A stretch of 64,000 nt of DNA, from positions 1 through 64,000 of the forward strand of contig JAQGKC010000467.1 in the NCBI GenBank assembly GCA_028290305.1, read 5' to 3'. Below the pieces are notes generated by a model. The model saw only the letters and a program-made list of their open reading frames with translations. It ran no database searches and was not told the DNA's origin. Of this stretch, positions 38,320 to 46,976 are shown in pieces (position 1 is the first letter of the stretch; every line of letters starts with the position of its first letter). The translations under genes and the position numbers were made by a program. The stretch is from Bradyrhizobium sp. (GTDB lineage Bacteria > Pseudomonadota > Alphaproteobacteria > Rhizobiales > Xanthobacteraceae).

Positions 38320-39795
38320 ATGTTTCGTCATGCGCTTGGCGCCGCTATTGTTTTTGCCGCGATTTTACTGGGTTCAGATGGCGCGTTTGCCGAGAACCGC
38401 ATGGCGCTGGTGATCGGTCAATCGGCATATCGTTCCGTTCCGCCGCTGCCCAATCCGGCAAACGACGCCAAGGCCATGTCTCAATTGCTGGCCAATTCCG
38501 GCTTCGAGGTGTTCACCGCTTCCGATCTCACGCAAAACGAGATGCGCGAAAAGGTCGGCGATTTCGCGGCCAAGGTGGCGGCCAAAGGTCCTGACACCAT
38601 TGCCCTGATGTTTTATGCAGGCCATGGGCTGCAGATCGACGGCGAGAATTTTCTCGTGCCGATCGACGTCAATCCGAAGCGGGAAGCCGATGTTCCGCTA
38701 CAGGCAGTACGCGTCAACGACATCCTGAATACGTTGACGTCGGTGCCGAGCAAGATGCGCATCATGTTGCTCGACGCGTGTCGAAATAATCCGTTCCCCG
38801 CGATCAACGCGACCGCTGGCCACGGGCTGGCGATCGTCGATGCCAGGATCGGCGCTCCCGGCACCTTCATGTCATTTTCGACGTCACCCGGCGCGGAAGC
38901 GGAGGATGGCAACGGCGCCGACAGTCCTTACACGTCGGCACTGCTTTCGGCGGCCAAGGAGCCGGGGCTTTCGATCGAGGATACCTTCAAACGCGTGCGT
39001 GTTTCCGTCAACAAGGCGACCGAGGGGCGGCAAACCCCCTGGGATAGTTCCTCGCTGACCGACGATTTCAGATTTTTTCCCGGGCCGGGCGCGGTCAGCC
39101 CGAGACCACCCGCTACGAAGCGCACCGTCGATGAATGGCGCCGCGAACTGCAAGGCAAGCCGGTCGAGGCGGCCCATGAAATGATCGTGGCCGATGGCAC
39201 CGATGAAGCCTATGAGGCGTTCGTCGGGTTGTTCGCGCAACCGCCGTTCGGCGCGCAGGCTCGCGACTGGCTCGATCGCCACAGCAGAATGGTCGCGTGG
39301 AACAATGCTGTGATCGTCAACACGGCGGCAGCCTACCGCGCATTCCTTGCCCAATACCCCGACAGCGATCTCACCGCGACGGCACGCAAGCTGGAAGACC
39401 GGCTGCGCAACCGCCCGAACACCGCAGTCAACGTGGCTGCCACCGTTAGCGGTGGACCGAACCCGGCTGGTGCGTCCCCGCAAAACCCGGCAATCGGGTC
39501 TGGACAGCCGGCCAACGCCTCGCTGGTCGGCCCGACATGTCCCTGCGGCGCACCGTCCTTGCCGCTGAAGAAAGTCGACCTGCCGCCCAAGAAGCGCGCC
39601 GATCCCGAGCCGCCAAAGCGCGCCAGCTCACGGCCGCCGCGCCGCCTGCCCGAAGTCGATGACGATGTCGTGGTCTATCGCCGGCCGCCGCCCGACTATT
39701 ACGAACCGGCGCCCGGACCTTCCATTGGCGTCGGAGCGGGCATAGGAGGGTACGGACGAGGCGGCGGCTGGGGCAGATCGAGGGGCGGATACTGA
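38320..39795 (+). CDS. Exported caspase-like (peptidase C14) protein
   Basis: This 491-residue protein has a signal peptide ending DGAFA-E and a caspase-fold domain at residues ~24-240. The fold starts NRMALVIGQSAYRSVPPLPN. The catalytic dyad is visible: His in LMFYAGHGLQ and Cys in IMLLDACRNNPF. A middle helical region follows. A C-terminal tail has CPCG, lysine/proline-rich PPKKRADPEPPKRA, and glycine-rich IGVGAGIGGYGRGGGWG. ATG 38320 has GGGGGGTGACCTC upstream. Targets of bacterial metacaspase-like proteins are mostly unknown. Confidence 0.88.
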   Translation: MFRHALGAAIVFAAILLGSDGAFAENRMALVIGQSAYRSVPPLPNPANDAKAMSQLLANSGFEVFTASDLTQNEMREKVGDFAAKVAAKGPDTIALMFYAGHGLQIDGENFLVPIDVNPKREADVPLQAVRVNDILNTLTSVPSKMRIMLLDACRNNPFPAINATAGHGLAIVDARIGAPGTFMSFSTSPGAEAEDGNGADSPYTSALLSAAKEPGLSIEDTFKRVRVSVNKATEGRQTPWDSSSLTDDFRFFPGPGAVSPRPPATKRTVDEWRRELQGKPVEAAHEMIVADGTDEAYEAFVGLFAQPPFGAQARDWLDRHSRMVAWNNAVIVNTAAAYRAFLAQYPDSDLTATARKLEDRLRNRPNTAVNVAATVSGGPNPAGASPQNPAIGSGQPANASLVGPTCPCGAPSLPLKKVDLPPKKRADPEPPKRASSRPPRRLPEVDDDVVVYRRPPPDYYEPAPGPSIGVGAGIGGYGRGGGWGRSRGGY

Positions 39796-39803
39796 GGCGG
39801 GAA

Positions 39804-41882
39804 TTGCGCAGTCGACTTCTGCAAAATGTAGCCAGTCGTGTGATGATCGCATCGCCGCGAAGGGCGATGCGAAACCTGCTTGGCATGTTTGCCGTCCTGT
39901 TCTTGGCGGCCGCACCTGCGCTTGGCTGGGAGCATTGGGGCGGAGATCGTGGCGGCACGCGGTTTTCAGCGCTTAATCAGATCACGCCGGCCAATGTCGG
40001 CAATCTCGTGCGCGCGTGGGAGTTTCGTACTGGCGATCTTGATACCCACGCGGCTCTGATGGCGCGCACAAAGTTTGAGGCGACGCCACTGTTCGTCGAG
40101 GACAGCATCGTCTTCTGCTCGCCCTTCAACGAGGTCATCGCGCTCGATCCCGGCACCGGCGCGCAAAAGTGGCGATACGATCCCAAGGTCAGCACCACCC
40201 AGCGTCCCGGAAACCGCTACGCCTGCCGCGGCGTCGCCTATTGGGTCGACGATCAGGCGGCCGAAGGCGCTGCCTGCCGCTCGCGGATTTTCATGGGCAC
40301 CAACGACGCCAGAGTGATCGCGCTCGACGCCAGGACCGGCATTTCCTGCGCCGGTTTTGGCGCCAATGGCGAGGCGAAGCTCGAGATCGGAAAGCCGCTG
40401 GAATGGCCAGGTGAATTCCAAATCACGTCCGCGCCCGTGGTCAGCCGCGGCGTCGTCATTGTCGGCTCTTCGATTTCGGACAATGTCCGCGTCGATGCGC
40501 CGCTCGGCACCGTGCGCGCCTTCGATGCACGGACCGGACGTCCGCGCTGGACCTGGGATCCGCTCATTCACGACGGCATTGTCGCGGGCACCGCCAATGT
40601 CTGGGCGCCGATGTCGGCGGACGAAGAGCGCGGGCTGATATTCCTGCCGACGTCGTCGCCCAGCCCTGATTTCTGGGGCGGCAAGCGGCCCGGCAATAAC
40701 GAGCACGCCAATTCCGTGGTCGCGCTGCGCACCGAGACCGGAGAGTTGGTCTGGTCGTTCCAGACCGTGCATCACGATGTCTGGGATTACGATCTGCCGG
40801 CGCAGCCGACCTTGGCGCGCATTGATACCGGCGCGGGCATGCGCGACGTCGTCATTCAGCCGACCAAACAGGGCCTTGTGTTCGTGCTCGACCGTGACAC
40901 CGGCCAACCGGTCTGGCCGGTCGAGGAGCGTAGCGTTCCGCAAGGAGCCGCGGAAGGCGAACAGCTATCGCCGACGCAGCCATTTCCGACCCACGTGCCG
41001 GCGCTGTTGCCGCAACAATTCTCGCTCGCGGACGAGCTCAAGCCGTTCCCGGTGATCGGCAGTCCTTCCTGCGATGCGCAGCTTGCGAGCGCGCGCAATG
41101 ACGGGCTCTACACACCGCCCTCGATACAGGGAACGCTGATCTTTCCGATGACCGGAGGCGGTGTGAACTGGGGCGGCGCGGCGTTCGATCCGGTCAACCA
41201 GATCCTTTACGCCAACACCAGCCGCGCCGTGCATATCGTCAAATTGATTCCGAGAACGGAAGCGGAAGATTTCAAGCCGCTGTCCGGTGTCGATTTCGGT
41301 CGGCAACGCGGCGCGCCTTTCGCGATGACGCGCAAGGTCGCGATGTCGCCGCTCGGCATATTGTGCAACAAGCCGCCATGGGGTGAAATGGTCGCGGTCG
41401 ACCTGAAGGCGGGGAAAATTATCTGGCATTCAACGGTTGGCAGCACGGAGGATCGCGCGCCGCTCGGTATCGCCTTCAACTGGGGCACGCCGCTGGTCAA
41501 CGGGGTTGCGATCACCGCGGGCGGCCTGGTTTTCACCGGCGCGATGGATGCTTATCTGCGTGCCTTCGACGCTAAATCCGGCGACGAACTGTGGCAGGGC
41601 AGGCTGCCGGTCCCGGGCGTCGCCAATCCCATGACCTATCTCTGGAAGGGCGAGCAATATGTCGCGATCGCCGCCGGCGGTCATTCCGAGATCGGCACGT
41701 CGATCGGCGACAGCATGGTGGCTTTTCGCCTGGCACGGCAAAGCGAGGCGCCCTCGCTGTGGTCGCGCACGATCGACCGTCCCGGCGGAAGATTTTGGAG
41801 CAAGGTGATCGTACTGGCGCTGACGATTTTGCTGATGGCGTTGGCGTTGTGGCAGTGGCGCCGCCGCGCCAGGTTGCAATAA
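39804..41882 (+). CDS. PQQ-dependent dehydrogenase (quinoprotein beta-propeller) with C-terminal membrane anchor
   Basis: The product is up to 692 residues. After an N-terminal export signal (MRNLLGMFAVLFLAAAPALG), the mature part opens with the quinoprotein start WEHWGGDRGGTRFSALNQIT and repeats beta-propeller W motifs (GAQKWRYDPKV, LVWSFQTVHHDVWDYDLPAQ). The residues resemble membrane glucose/alcohol dehydrogenase propellers; the substrate is unclear. Unusually, the C-terminus ends in a single hydrophobic helix (KVIVLALTILLMALALWQW) with a basic tail, so the domain would be tethered to the inner membrane from its C-terminus. The true start is 39804, 39843 or 39867. It lies 9 bases after the caspase gene, so the two are probably co-transcribed. 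Confidence 0.88.
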   Translation: MRSRLLQNVASRVMIASPRRAMRNLLGMFAVLFLAAAPALGWEHWGGDRGGTRFSALNQITPANVGNLVRAWEFRTGDLDTHAALMARTKFEATPLFVEDSIVFCSPFNEVIALDPGTGAQKWRYDPKVSTTQRPGNRYACRGVAYWVDDQAAEGAACRSRIFMGTNDARVIALDARTGISCAGFGANGEAKLEIGKPLEWPGEFQITSAPVVSRGVVIVGSSISDNVRVDAPLGTVRAFDARTGRPRWTWDPLIHDGIVAGTANVWAPMSADEERGLIFLPTSSPSPDFWGGKRPGNNEHANSVVALRTETGELVWSFQTVHHDVWDYDLPAQPTLARIDTGAGMRDVVIQPTKQGLVFVLDRDTGQPVWPVEERSVPQGAAEGEQLSPTQPFPTHVPALLPQQFSLADELKPFPVIGSPSCDAQLASARNDGLYTPPSIQGTLIFPMTGGGVNWGGAAFDPVNQILYANTSRAVHIVKLIPRTEAEDFKPLSGVDFGRQRGAPFAMTRKVAMSPLGILCNKPPWGEMVAVDLKAGKIIWHSTVGSTEDRAPLGIAFNWGTPLVNGVAITAGGLVFTGAMDAYLRAFDAKSGDELWQGRLPVPGVANPMTYLWKGEQYVAIAAGGHSEIGTSIGDSMVAFRLARQSEAPSLWSRTIDRPGGRFWSKVIVLALTILLMALALWQWRRRARLQ

Positions 41883-42126
41883 GCCGCGGGTGCGAGATGA
41901 CTATTCGGCCGGCGAGCAAAGCCCGCGGCGATTTATTTTGATTTAGCTCGCTATTTGCCCGCGATAGGCGCAGCAATGGCTCATACCTAACGAGTCCGAT
42001 CAGCAACCGGTAGGGGGCGCGGCCCATGAGCGAGGCCGCAGAACAATTGATGTCCCGACATCTGCAGGCACCGTGGAGCAAAGGCTGATCTCTTATCGGC
42101 TCGCTCGAGAAAGAGTTAGGCCACCC

Positions 42127-43317
42127 ATGTCAACAGGTTCACCTGAGGTGCCGAACGTCCTTGTCGTCGAAGACGAGATGGTGCTTCGCATGCGTGCCGT
42201 CGACATCGTGGAGGATGCCGGGTTCTGCCCTGTCGAAGCCGTCAATGCCGATGAGGCGATATCCATTCTTGAGTCCCGCTCGGACATATCGCTGCTCTTT
42301 ACCGATATTCAAATGCCCGGCAGCATGGACGGCCTAAAGCTGGCCCACGCGGTGCACGAACGCTGGCCCGCTATCAAGATCATCCTGGTTTCCGGCCAGG
42401 TGAAACCGTCTGATGCGGAAAAGCCCCCCGACAGCCGCTTTTTCGGCAAGCCGCTGAGTGTCGAACGAATGATCCTAGAACTGCGGACGATGGTGGGTGA
42501 GGGCGCGTTGGAGATCGTGACCGACGCGCTCCCGTCGCCAGCCGATGAGGCCCTTCGCGACGCAACACCAATTGACTCAGTGCCGCGCTCCGCACAGGAA
42601 GCCGTGCTGTCGGCGGAGAACGACAGCCTTCGCCTGTTGCTGGAGCAAGCCGGCATAGATGCCAAGGTCCTGCTGGCGCAAGCCGGCATCGACGCCAGGG
42701 AGCGTGAGGCCGCCGACAAGCTGCAGAAGCTCATCCTCGGAGAACTGCATCATCGTATCAAGAACACGCTTGCCACCGTGAGCGCGATTGCGTCGCAAAG
42801 CTTGCGAACGGCGACCAGCATCGAGCACGGACAGCAAGCCATTGAAGGTCGGTTGGTCGCGTTGGGACGAGCCCACGATCTGCTGATGCAGGTCAGCTGG
42901 GCTAACGCCAGTCTTACTCATACCTTCAGCGGCGCGACTGAACCCTATGACAGCCGAGGGGGCAGGCGCTTCCACTTCAACGGGCCGGATATCAGGATTA
43001 CCTCCAGCGCCGTTATCGCGCTCGCGATGACACTCAATGAACTGTGCACCAACACCACGAAATTTGGTGCGCTCTCGATTCCCACTGGCCGCGTCGAAGT
43101 CGCATGGACAATGGACGAGGAGAAGCAGCGGCTGCGCCTGACCTGGACCGAAAGGGGCGGCCCCGCGGTCAAGCCCCCGATGCGGCGAAGCTTCGGTACC
43201 CGCATGATCGAGTCGCTCGGCCAACAATTGAACGGCCATGTGCGGCTAACCTACGAACCGTCCGGGTTTGTCTATTCGCTGGATGTGCCGCTTGGTTCAA
43301 TCAAAGCGGTCGCTTGA
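42127..43317 (+). CDS. Receiver-HWE histidine kinase
   Basis: This 396-residue protein has an N-terminal receiver (VLVVEDEMVLRMRAVDIVED; phospho-Asp in LLFTDIQMPG). A short coiled coil with a tandem repeat (QAGIDAKVLLAQAGIDAR) leads into an HWE-type kinase: LGELHHRIKNTLATVSAIA, TLNELCTNTTKFGALS and SFGTRMIESLGQQLNG. ATG 42127 is chosen because the receiver starts shortly after it. Response-regulator/HWE fusions often act in stress or light pathways; no partner is adjacent. Confidence 0.9.
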   Translation: MSTGSPEVPNVLVVEDEMVLRMRAVDIVEDAGFCPVEAVNADEAISILESRSDISLLFTDIQMPGSMDGLKLAHAVHERWPAIKIILVSGQVKPSDAEKPPDSRFFGKPLSVERMILELRTMVGEGALEIVTDALPSPADEALRDATPIDSVPRSAQEAVLSAENDSLRLLLEQAGIDAKVLLAQAGIDAREREAADKLQKLILGELHHRIKNTLATVSAIASQSLRTATSIEHGQQAIEGRLVALGRAHDLLMQVSWANASLTHTFSGATEPYDSRGGRRFHFNGPDIRITSSAVIALAMTLNELCTNTTKFGALSIPTGRVEVAWTMDEEKQRLRLTWTERGGPAVKPPMRRSFGTRMIESLGQQLNGHVRLTYEPSGFVYSLDVPLGSIKAVA

Positions 43318-43364
43318 CGCGCGCCGTCGGCACGAAGCCGAATTTGCCAACGTAGTTTCACTGA

Positions 43365-44171
43365 TTACACGATCTCATCAGTCCAGACCTTGAAACTGAC
43401 CAGCGTATTTGGCCCGAAAGTTTGGGTGAGCGGAACATCTGCGGCGTCTCGGCCCTGGGCGATCAGGACACGGCCAATCCGAGGAATGTTATTGCGCGCA
43501 TCGAAAGTGTACCAGCGGCCGCCGATATAGGCCTCGAACCAGCCGGCGAAATCGCCCGCGGCGTAGGGCGGCGGCATGCCGATGTCACCGAGATAACCAG
43601 TGCAATACCGCGCCGGAATGTTCATGCAGCGGCAGAACGCGATGGCAAGGTGTGCGTAGTCGCGGCAGACGCCCTTGCCCTCGTTGAACGCTTCCCAGGC
43701 AGTCATGGTCGCGCGCGCGTGCTCGTAGCCGAACGCAATATGGTTGTGAACGAAATCGCAAATCGCCTGGACCCGCGCCCAGCCCGGCGTGGTCTTCTCG
43801 AACAGCTTCCATGCAATATCGGAGAGCCGGTCGGTCTCGCAGTAACGACTGCCGAGTAGATAGACGATGGTCTCCGCCGGCAGTTCCTCGATGGCGTGTT
43901 GCGCAGCCGAAGCAACGATGACGTCGGGCAGACCGCTATCGCGCACCGTGCCGTCGGCCGCGAGGCGCATGCGGCCGGCCGGCGCGACGATCCGGCTGCA
44001 CCAGTTGCCGAAGCCGTCACGATAGGGCGTGATGGGCACGGAAGGGCTGGTGGTCAGGTGATCCGGAACGATGATGTCGGATGCCCGCGTAAAATGCGTG
44101 CCCAGCATCGCGATCAAGGGCGTCGGCTGCGGGAAGTCGTAGATCATCTCGAAGCCGACACGAATCTTCAT
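43365..44171 (-). CDS. Transglutaminase-like family protein
   Basis: This 268-residue protein begins MKIRVGFEMIYDFPQPTPLI and has the transglutaminase core: Cys in EGKGVCRDYAHLAIAFCRCM, then DFAGWFEAYIGGRWYTFDAR. The Asp of the triad is likely in TFDARNN. The position usually held by the catalytic histidine in other branches reads Gly here (DFAGWFEAY), which may mean a variant or inactive enzyme; related proteins with SAWFE exist. Possible roles are cysteine protease or amidase. The ATG at 44171 overlaps the stop of a minus-strand frame upstream. Confidence 0.82.
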   Translation of the reverse strand: MKIRVGFEMIYDFPQPTPLIAMLGTHFTRASDIIVPDHLTTSPSVPITPYRDGFGNWCSRIVAPAGRMRLAADGTVRDSGLPDVIVASAAQHAIEELPAETIVYLLGSRYCETDRLSDIAWKLFEKTTPGWARVQAICDFVHNHIAFGYEHARATMTAWEAFNEGKGVCRDYAHLAIAFCRCMNIPARYCTGYLGDIGMPPPYAAGDFAGWFEAYIGGRWYTFDARNNIPRIGRVLIAQGRDAADVPLTQTFGPNTLVSFKVWTDEIV

Positions 44172-44513
44172 GCGAACACCTGATCCCAACCGCTTGCGCT
44201 ATTTAAAAATGGCACGCCGCCGTCACCGGACCGCATCGTCGGCACGGCTTCCAGGCGGCTCTTGAAGTGAAGCTTGAACGTATGGCTGCAGGCGCCGCCG
44301 GTCGCGTGACCGATCCGGTCTGATAATGGCGGAAATTGTTCCGGCGCACTGCGGACATGGTTACGAAAGCCGCCGAATACAAGGCAACGCGATGGCTATT
44401 CGACTGACGGCGCTGGTCCCGCGAGAAAGCGATAGCTAATCGGACGGAAAGAGCGCATGATAGACGTATGCGCAACTATAGCGCGGCGCCGAGCTGTCTG
44501 CGAAAGACGAGGC
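44172..44513. other. Gap holding a start-less minus-strand frame
   Basis: On the minus strand a frame from about 44392 reads CLVFGGFRNHVRSAPEQFPP, then LSDRIGHATGGACSHTFKLH and FKSRLEAVPTMRSGDGG, and ends in ATGA overlapping the transglutaminase start. It has no usable start codon near its beginning. It may be a degraded gene tail, but I recognise no family. No other gene is supported here. Confidence 0.35.
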
Positions 44514-44783
44514 ATGACCATACGCTCGCGGCGGGAGACCATCACCTTCAAACACCCCTTCCGGATCAAGGGCATCGATCGCCTGCTGTCTGCAGGGGCT
44601 TACGAAGTCATCACGGATGAGGAGATGATCGAAGGATTGTCGTTCGCCTCGTTCCGGCGAATTGCCACCATGATCATGGTGCCGGCGGCGGCGCCGCACG
44701 GTTCAACGATGGAGATGGTTTCCATCGGCTCGGTCGATCTGTCGGATGCGCAGCGCGTCGACGCAAGCGCGCCTTGTGAGTGA
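44514..44783 (+). CDS. Conserved-looking small protein, 89 residues
   Basis: The product MTIRSRRETITFKHPFRIKG continues GIDRLLSAGAYEVITDEEMI and VPAAAPHGSTMEMVSIGSVD. It is compact, charged and without a signal peptide. I believe close relatives are widespread in Bradyrhizobium, but no function is known to me. The next gene starts inside its last codons. Confidence 0.72.
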   Translation: MTIRSRRETITFKHPFRIKGIDRLLSAGAYEVITDEEMIEGLSFASFRRIATMIMVPAAAPHGSTMEMVSIGSVDLSDAQRVDASAPCE

Positions 44784-45072
44784 CAAGCCGCTCGACCTCG
44801 ACAAGCACCGCGGCATGGCTGCACAAAAAGCTACCGGCATCCGGCGTGTTCTGGCGGAGGTCGAGCACAATGCAAGGGAGTTGCGCGACCGGCAGGGCGT
44901 CCTCGAAAGCCAGCTTCTCTCGGTTCCGGCAGCTTCGTGGCCGGAGGCCGCCGCCAAGGCGCGTTACGTCCTGAATTTGTATGCTGCGGGATTGGCTCCG
45001 GGCGACACCCATCATCGCGATCTGGTCGCGGCCGTACTTACGGATTTTGTCCGGCTCTCCAACGAGAGCTGA
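44776..45072 (+). CDS. Small helical protein, 98 residues, unknown function
   Basis: GTG 44776 overlaps the end of the previous gene by 8 bases, suggesting translational coupling. The sequence VSDKPLDLDKHRGMAAQKAT is followed by a predicted coiled coil (RRVLAEVEHNARELRDRQG) and a second helical half ending VLTDFVRLSNES. No family assigned. Confidence 0.68.
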   Translation: MSDKPLDLDKHRGMAAQKATGIRRVLAEVEHNARELRDRQGVLESQLLSVPAASWPEAAAKARYVLNLYAAGLAPGDTHHRDLVAAVLTDFVRLSNES

Positions 45073-45146
45073 AAGAATGGTTGCTCGTCGAACAACCGGA
45101 AACCTCACGGCGTTCGAAGATCGAACGCCAACATGAAAGCATACCC

Positions 45147-45332
45147 ATGCAAAATCTTTCGCCACGCCACGTCAAAACCGAAGAATCGCTCTGGCTCGGT
45201 GTCGAATCGGGCTGGTACAGCACAAAAGTGAGTGGAACCTTTGTCTCCGGGCCGCACGCTTCCGAAGCGGATTGCCTTCGCAAGATCGCAGAGATCAATC
45301 CGCCTCCGGCAAAAGGCGTGAAAGTCGCGTAA
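45147..45332 (+). CDS. Small hypothetical protein, 61 residues
   Basis: MQNLSPRHVKTEESLWLGVE continues SGWYSTKVSGTFVSGPHASE and ends PPPAKGVKVA. It is beta-rich and lacks a signal. It lies 74 bases after the preceding small gene on the same strand and could be part of the same run. Confidence 0.55.
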   Translation: MQNLSPRHVKTEESLWLGVESGWYSTKVSGTFVSGPHASEADCLRKIAEINPPPAKGVKVA

Positions 45333-45422
45333 CGACCGGGACGGGACAGAGCGTTTCGCGGTTGATCAGGATGTTGCGGCGGCGCTCGAAGCAGCAGCGC
45401 GCTGTGCAGGAGAGGAACGTAG

Positions 45423-45707
45423 ATGGCGCTTACACGCGGTAGCTTTCGCGGCTACGAATTTGACCGGATGGTAATCCTGTTTTCGATGGTCGACGGTCAA
45501 AGGGAAGTACCCTGTGCCGTCAGCACCTCTGCCATGGACGATCTGGAAAATCTGGGGCGGACCAAGCCAGACCAGCGCGAAGCGCAATTCATGAGATTGC
45601 GCGATCGGATTGAAGAGCGCGCCGCTTGCAAGTTTCTTGCGATGGAGTTCGAAGGCAATCCACCTGGCATCATCTTGCGCAGTATGGATTTTCGAAAGGG
45701 CGCATAA
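45423..45707 (+). CDS. DUF1488-like small protein, 94 residues
   Basis: MALTRGSFRGYEFDRMVILF followed by VDGQREVPCAVSTSAMDDLE and DRIEERAACKFLAMEFEGNP matches my memory of DUF1488 proteins, which are short cytosolic proteins of unknown role. Three bases separate it from the next gene. Confidence 0.75.
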   Translation: MALTRGSFRGYEFDRMVILFSMVDGQREVPCAVSTSAMDDLENLGRTKPDQREAQFMRLRDRIEERAACKFLAMEFEGNPPGIILRSMDFRKGA

Positions 45708-45710
45708 CGG

Positions 45711-45941
45711 ATGGTCCACGATCCACCGGTTTTGTTGAGCCCCGAAGAGTTCGATTCGTTGCTCGAAGTCAGCAAGGGCGATGCCCAGCGCGATATTCCC
45801 CAAAATCACTGGGAACGCCTGGTTGCTTTGGGTTATGCCTTAAGACGACTTGGCGTGCTTGGGCTGACGGAGGCCGGCAAGCGCCGACTAGCATCAGGCA
45901 ACGACCAACCTCAGGTTTCGGCCGGTAAGCCCACAGAATAA
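45711..45941 (+). CDS. Small protein with winged-helix-like segment, 76 residues
   Basis: The central part WERLVALGYALRRLGVLGLT followed by EAGKRRLASGND resembles the recognition and wing part of short winged-helix proteins. Directly downstream of the DUF1488-like gene, so probably co-expressed. DNA binding is inference only. Confidence 0.65.
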   Translation: MVHDPPVLLSPEEFDSLLEVSKGDAQRDIPQNHWERLVALGYALRRLGVLGLTEAGKRRLASGNDQPQVSAGKPTE

Positions 45942-46124
45942 TTTTAATGGGCGGCTGAAGGGCGAAGCAGAGCCCACTTGCAATGTCGCCGGCGAAAATC
46001 ACCCGAACCAGATTTAGGGATAGTACTGCGCAACCGCCCCGTCTCGGCGCATCGATTAACCCGCCTTTTACCATGTTTGCGGTACTTTTTTCGCTGAGAT
46101 ATTCCCACAAAAGGCCACCAGCAT

Positions 46125-46601
46125 ATGGCGTTCCGCGCAAATCAGCAGATCCGTGAGGACATGTGGGATTACAGATCCAAGTCTTCAGCCGGCGAGGACG
46201 ATAACGTACTGAGTTTTACCCAGCCCGCCGCGAAGGACTACAGCACCACCGCCCTCAGCCTTGTGCACCAGGCCGCCGAAATCTTTAGTGGCATGGAAAA
46301 TCGCGCGCGTGAAACGGAAGCGCGCGCCCAGTTGCTGTGTAAAAGCTTCGCCGAGAAAATGCAGCTTGCCGAAAAGCAAAGGGACTCCTCAGAGCGGGCG
46401 CGCCGCGAAGCGGTCAATGGCCTCAATAGCAAGCTTCAACAGGTATCAAGAGCTTTGCAGCAAGCCCAATCGCGTATCATCAATGCGGAAGAACACGCGA
46501 TAGCGGCCGAGTTTCGCGCGCAAGCGGCCGAGGCCCAGCTTTACAAAGCCAATCAAGAACTCGCAGCTGTTGAGGAAGCCATCCGCAAGCGGCTTCTCTG
46601 A
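46125..46601 (+). CDS. Coiled-coil protein, 158 residues
   Basis: After a non-helical start (MAFRANQQIREDMWDYRSKS), residues ~55-155 form one long alanine/glutamate/glutamine heptad-rich helix (AREAVNGLNSKLQQ, ALQQAQSRIINAEEHAIAAE). No membrane segment is visible. It may be a structural or scaffolding protein; no family recognised. Confidence 0.68.
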   Translation: MAFRANQQIREDMWDYRSKSSAGEDDNVLSFTQPAAKDYSTTALSLVHQAAEIFSGMENRARETEARAQLLCKSFAEKMQLAEKQRDSSERARREAVNGLNSKLQQVSRALQQAQSRIINAEEHAIAAEFRAQAAEAQLYKANQELAAVEEAIRKRLL

Positions 46602-46976
46602 GCAATCCAGGGATTGTCGGCGGATTGTCGGCGAGCGGAATGCGCGTTGCTTTACAGCGCCTTTCTCGTCTCATGTCGGTTTGATGACGTGAGACGGGCT
46701 CTCGATCCGAGCTTTCCGCAAAGCCAATCCGAGATACCCGACCATCGGACGTTGCGCGGAGCGAACGCAATCGAACGTGCTCCGAAGCGGACATCGCCCC
46801 CGAGAGCCGCGAGCGAGGCATAATTTTTGTCAATTTGGGGCCGCTCGATCGGATATTACTCGATTGTGATGTGCCGTTACTCGGATTGTTTACTCCAGCA
46901 TCGACGGCAGATGATACGCAGTGTCGAACACTTCGGAACAGTCCAGTTTGTGACTGTCCAACAATAAGAAAATGCA
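46602..46976. other. Intergenic region, nothing recognised
   Basis: 375 bases without a credible gene: frames on both strands are short or have erratic composition. The last 60 bases are relatively AT-rich and probably hold the promoter of the following gene. Confidence 0.5.
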
